Part shown: in pieces, positions 5,621 to 6,111 of the stretch
How positions within the stretch are numbered: position 1 is the stretch's first letter
Layout: the number at the start of each line of letters is the position of its first letter
Source: an uncultured Eubacteriales bacterium
Lineage (GTDB): Bacteria > Bacillota_A > Clostridia > Christensenellales > Aristaeellaceae
Direction: 5' to 3'
Length of the DNA: 6,111 nucleotides
Assembly: GCA_902803675.1 (NCBI GenBank)
Contig: CADCQZ010000136.1
Span: 1 to 6,111, forward strand
Notes under the pieces: generated by a model
Database searches by the model: none
What the model was told of the DNA's origin: nothing
What the model saw: only the letters and a program-made list of their open reading frames with translations
Made by a program: the position numbers and the translations under genes

Positions 5621-6031
5621 TCAGATCAGTTTTCCGTCGCAGTGGTCGATCTCGTGCTGGATGATCTGGGCGGTGAAGCCCTCGAAGGTGCCGGTGCGCT
5701 CCCGGAAGGCCCGGTCTTTGTATCTCACGGTGATCTTCCGGTACCGGCGGACCGGCCTTACGCCCGGGAGGGACAGGCAGCCCTCCTCCGTGTCGTAGGG
5801 GCCCGAGCGGGATATGATCTCGGGGTCCACCATCACCGCCTGCATGGGGCCCGCGGCGTACACGATGATCCTTTTCCGCACGCCGATCATGTTGGCCGCG
5901 AGCCCAACGCACCGGTCCTGATGGGCCCTGAGAGTGTCTGTAAGATCGGTGATGACCGGCGCGTCCTCCTCCGTGGCCGGTGAAGACCGGAGGCTTAGGA
6001 ACATCGGATCGTGCACGATGGGCTTGATCAT
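5621..6031 (-). CDS. def: Peptide deformylase-family protein, motif-1 Gln replaced by Met
   Basis: A 136-residue cytoplasmic metalloenzyme of the family that removes the formyl group from the N-terminal Met of new proteins. Motif 2 EGCLS (C85) and motif 3 QHEIDH (H126, E127, H130) are intact and supply the metal ligands and catalytic Glu. Motif 1 reads GLAANMIG (residues 43-50) in place of GLAAxQ; M48 sits at the Gln that helps bind and polarise the substrate in E. coli Def (Q50). The protein ends soon after motif 3, without the longer C-terminal tail of E. coli Def (169 residues). I recall short AANMIG deformylases as a recurrent Clostridia subfamily, so this is probably a paralogue, not a damaged gene; activity may be reduced or altered. 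ATG 6031 is preceded by GGGAGG (plus 6038-6043) at 6 bases. It converges on the kinase gene with 20 bases between stops. Confidence 0.9.
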   Translation of the reverse strand: MIKPIVHDPMFLSLRSSPATEEDAPVITDLTDTLRAHQDRCVGLAANMIGVRKRIIVYAAGPMQAVMVDPEIISRSGPYDTEEGCLSLPGVRPVRRYRKITVRYKDRAFRERTGTFEGFTAQIIQHEIDHCDGKLI

Positions 6032-6067
6032 GGAGCGCCTCCCGCAAATGTGATATCCTTCGGAACG

Positions 6068-6096
6068 ATTATAGTTTTTCCGTCCCGCGGCGTCAA
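6068..6096 (-). promoter_or_regulatory. Promoter of the peptide deformylase gene
   Basis: On the minus strand TTGACG (plus 6091-6096), a 17-base spacer, and TATAAT (plus 6068-6073): one base away from the full sigma-70/sigma-A consensus. The leader to ATG 6031 is about 30 bases. Such a strong promoter suggests constitutive expression of the deformylase as a single gene. Confidence 0.85.
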
Positions 6097-6111
6097 TAAC
6101 GGCGCCGCCAA

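Noticed and set aside
5610..6047. Minus-strand open frame of 145 codons overlapping the deformylase
   Set aside because: A frame-shifted shadow of the deformylase; it lacks the HExxH and EGCLS motifs and has no proper ribosome binding site.

Overview
The window looks like chromosomal DNA of a fairly high-GC Clostridia-type Firmicute. This is inferred from the gene families (a carboxymuconolactone decarboxylase/cupin fusion beside a flavodoxin, a MATE exporter, an orphan HipA-like kinase, and a short peptide deformylase with an AANMIG motif), from strong AGGAGG-type ribosome binding sites, and from clean TATAAT promoter boxes set in GC-rich coding DNA. No RNA gene, insertion sequence, CRISPR array or long repeat was seen. 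The ordinary code is used: several intact genes end in TGA.

Left part (1-1015, + strand): the 3' part of a CMD-cupin gene is followed by a flavodoxin-family frame. Both appear damaged. The CMD-cupin frame stops at a TGA exactly where its relatives have Trp, and the expected 13-residue C-terminal tail follows in frame up to a TAA. Directly after that TAA the flavodoxin begins without a start region and without its FMN phosphate-binding loop, which fits a deletion. This is probably a decaying redox or detoxification locus.

Centre-left (1016-2446): a gene-free stretch carries a hairpin and then a terminator that serves a 58-residue minus-strand gene of unknown function. That gene is divergent from an AraC-family regulator (cupin sensor plus two helix-turn-helix motifs). 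The roughly 230-base gap between them holds a good promoter and a leader hairpin for the regulator, and an imperfect palindrome on the small-gene side.

Centre (2448-4254, - strand): a two-gene operon, a MATE efflux transporter followed by a translationally coupled two-TM DUF3592-type membrane protein. The operon converges on the AraC gene with a single base between the stop codons. Its promoter is an extended -10 element.

Right part (4365-6111): divergent from the MATE gene is a 375-residue HipA/CtkA-like kinase without a HipB partner, with its own promoter. It converges on a peptide deformylase paralogue whose motif-1 Gln is replaced by Met and which has a near-consensus promoter at the window edge. 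Apart from the MATE-DUF3592 pair and the CMD-cupin/flavodoxin pair, the genes are separate transcription units. I see no evidence that the whole window is one system.
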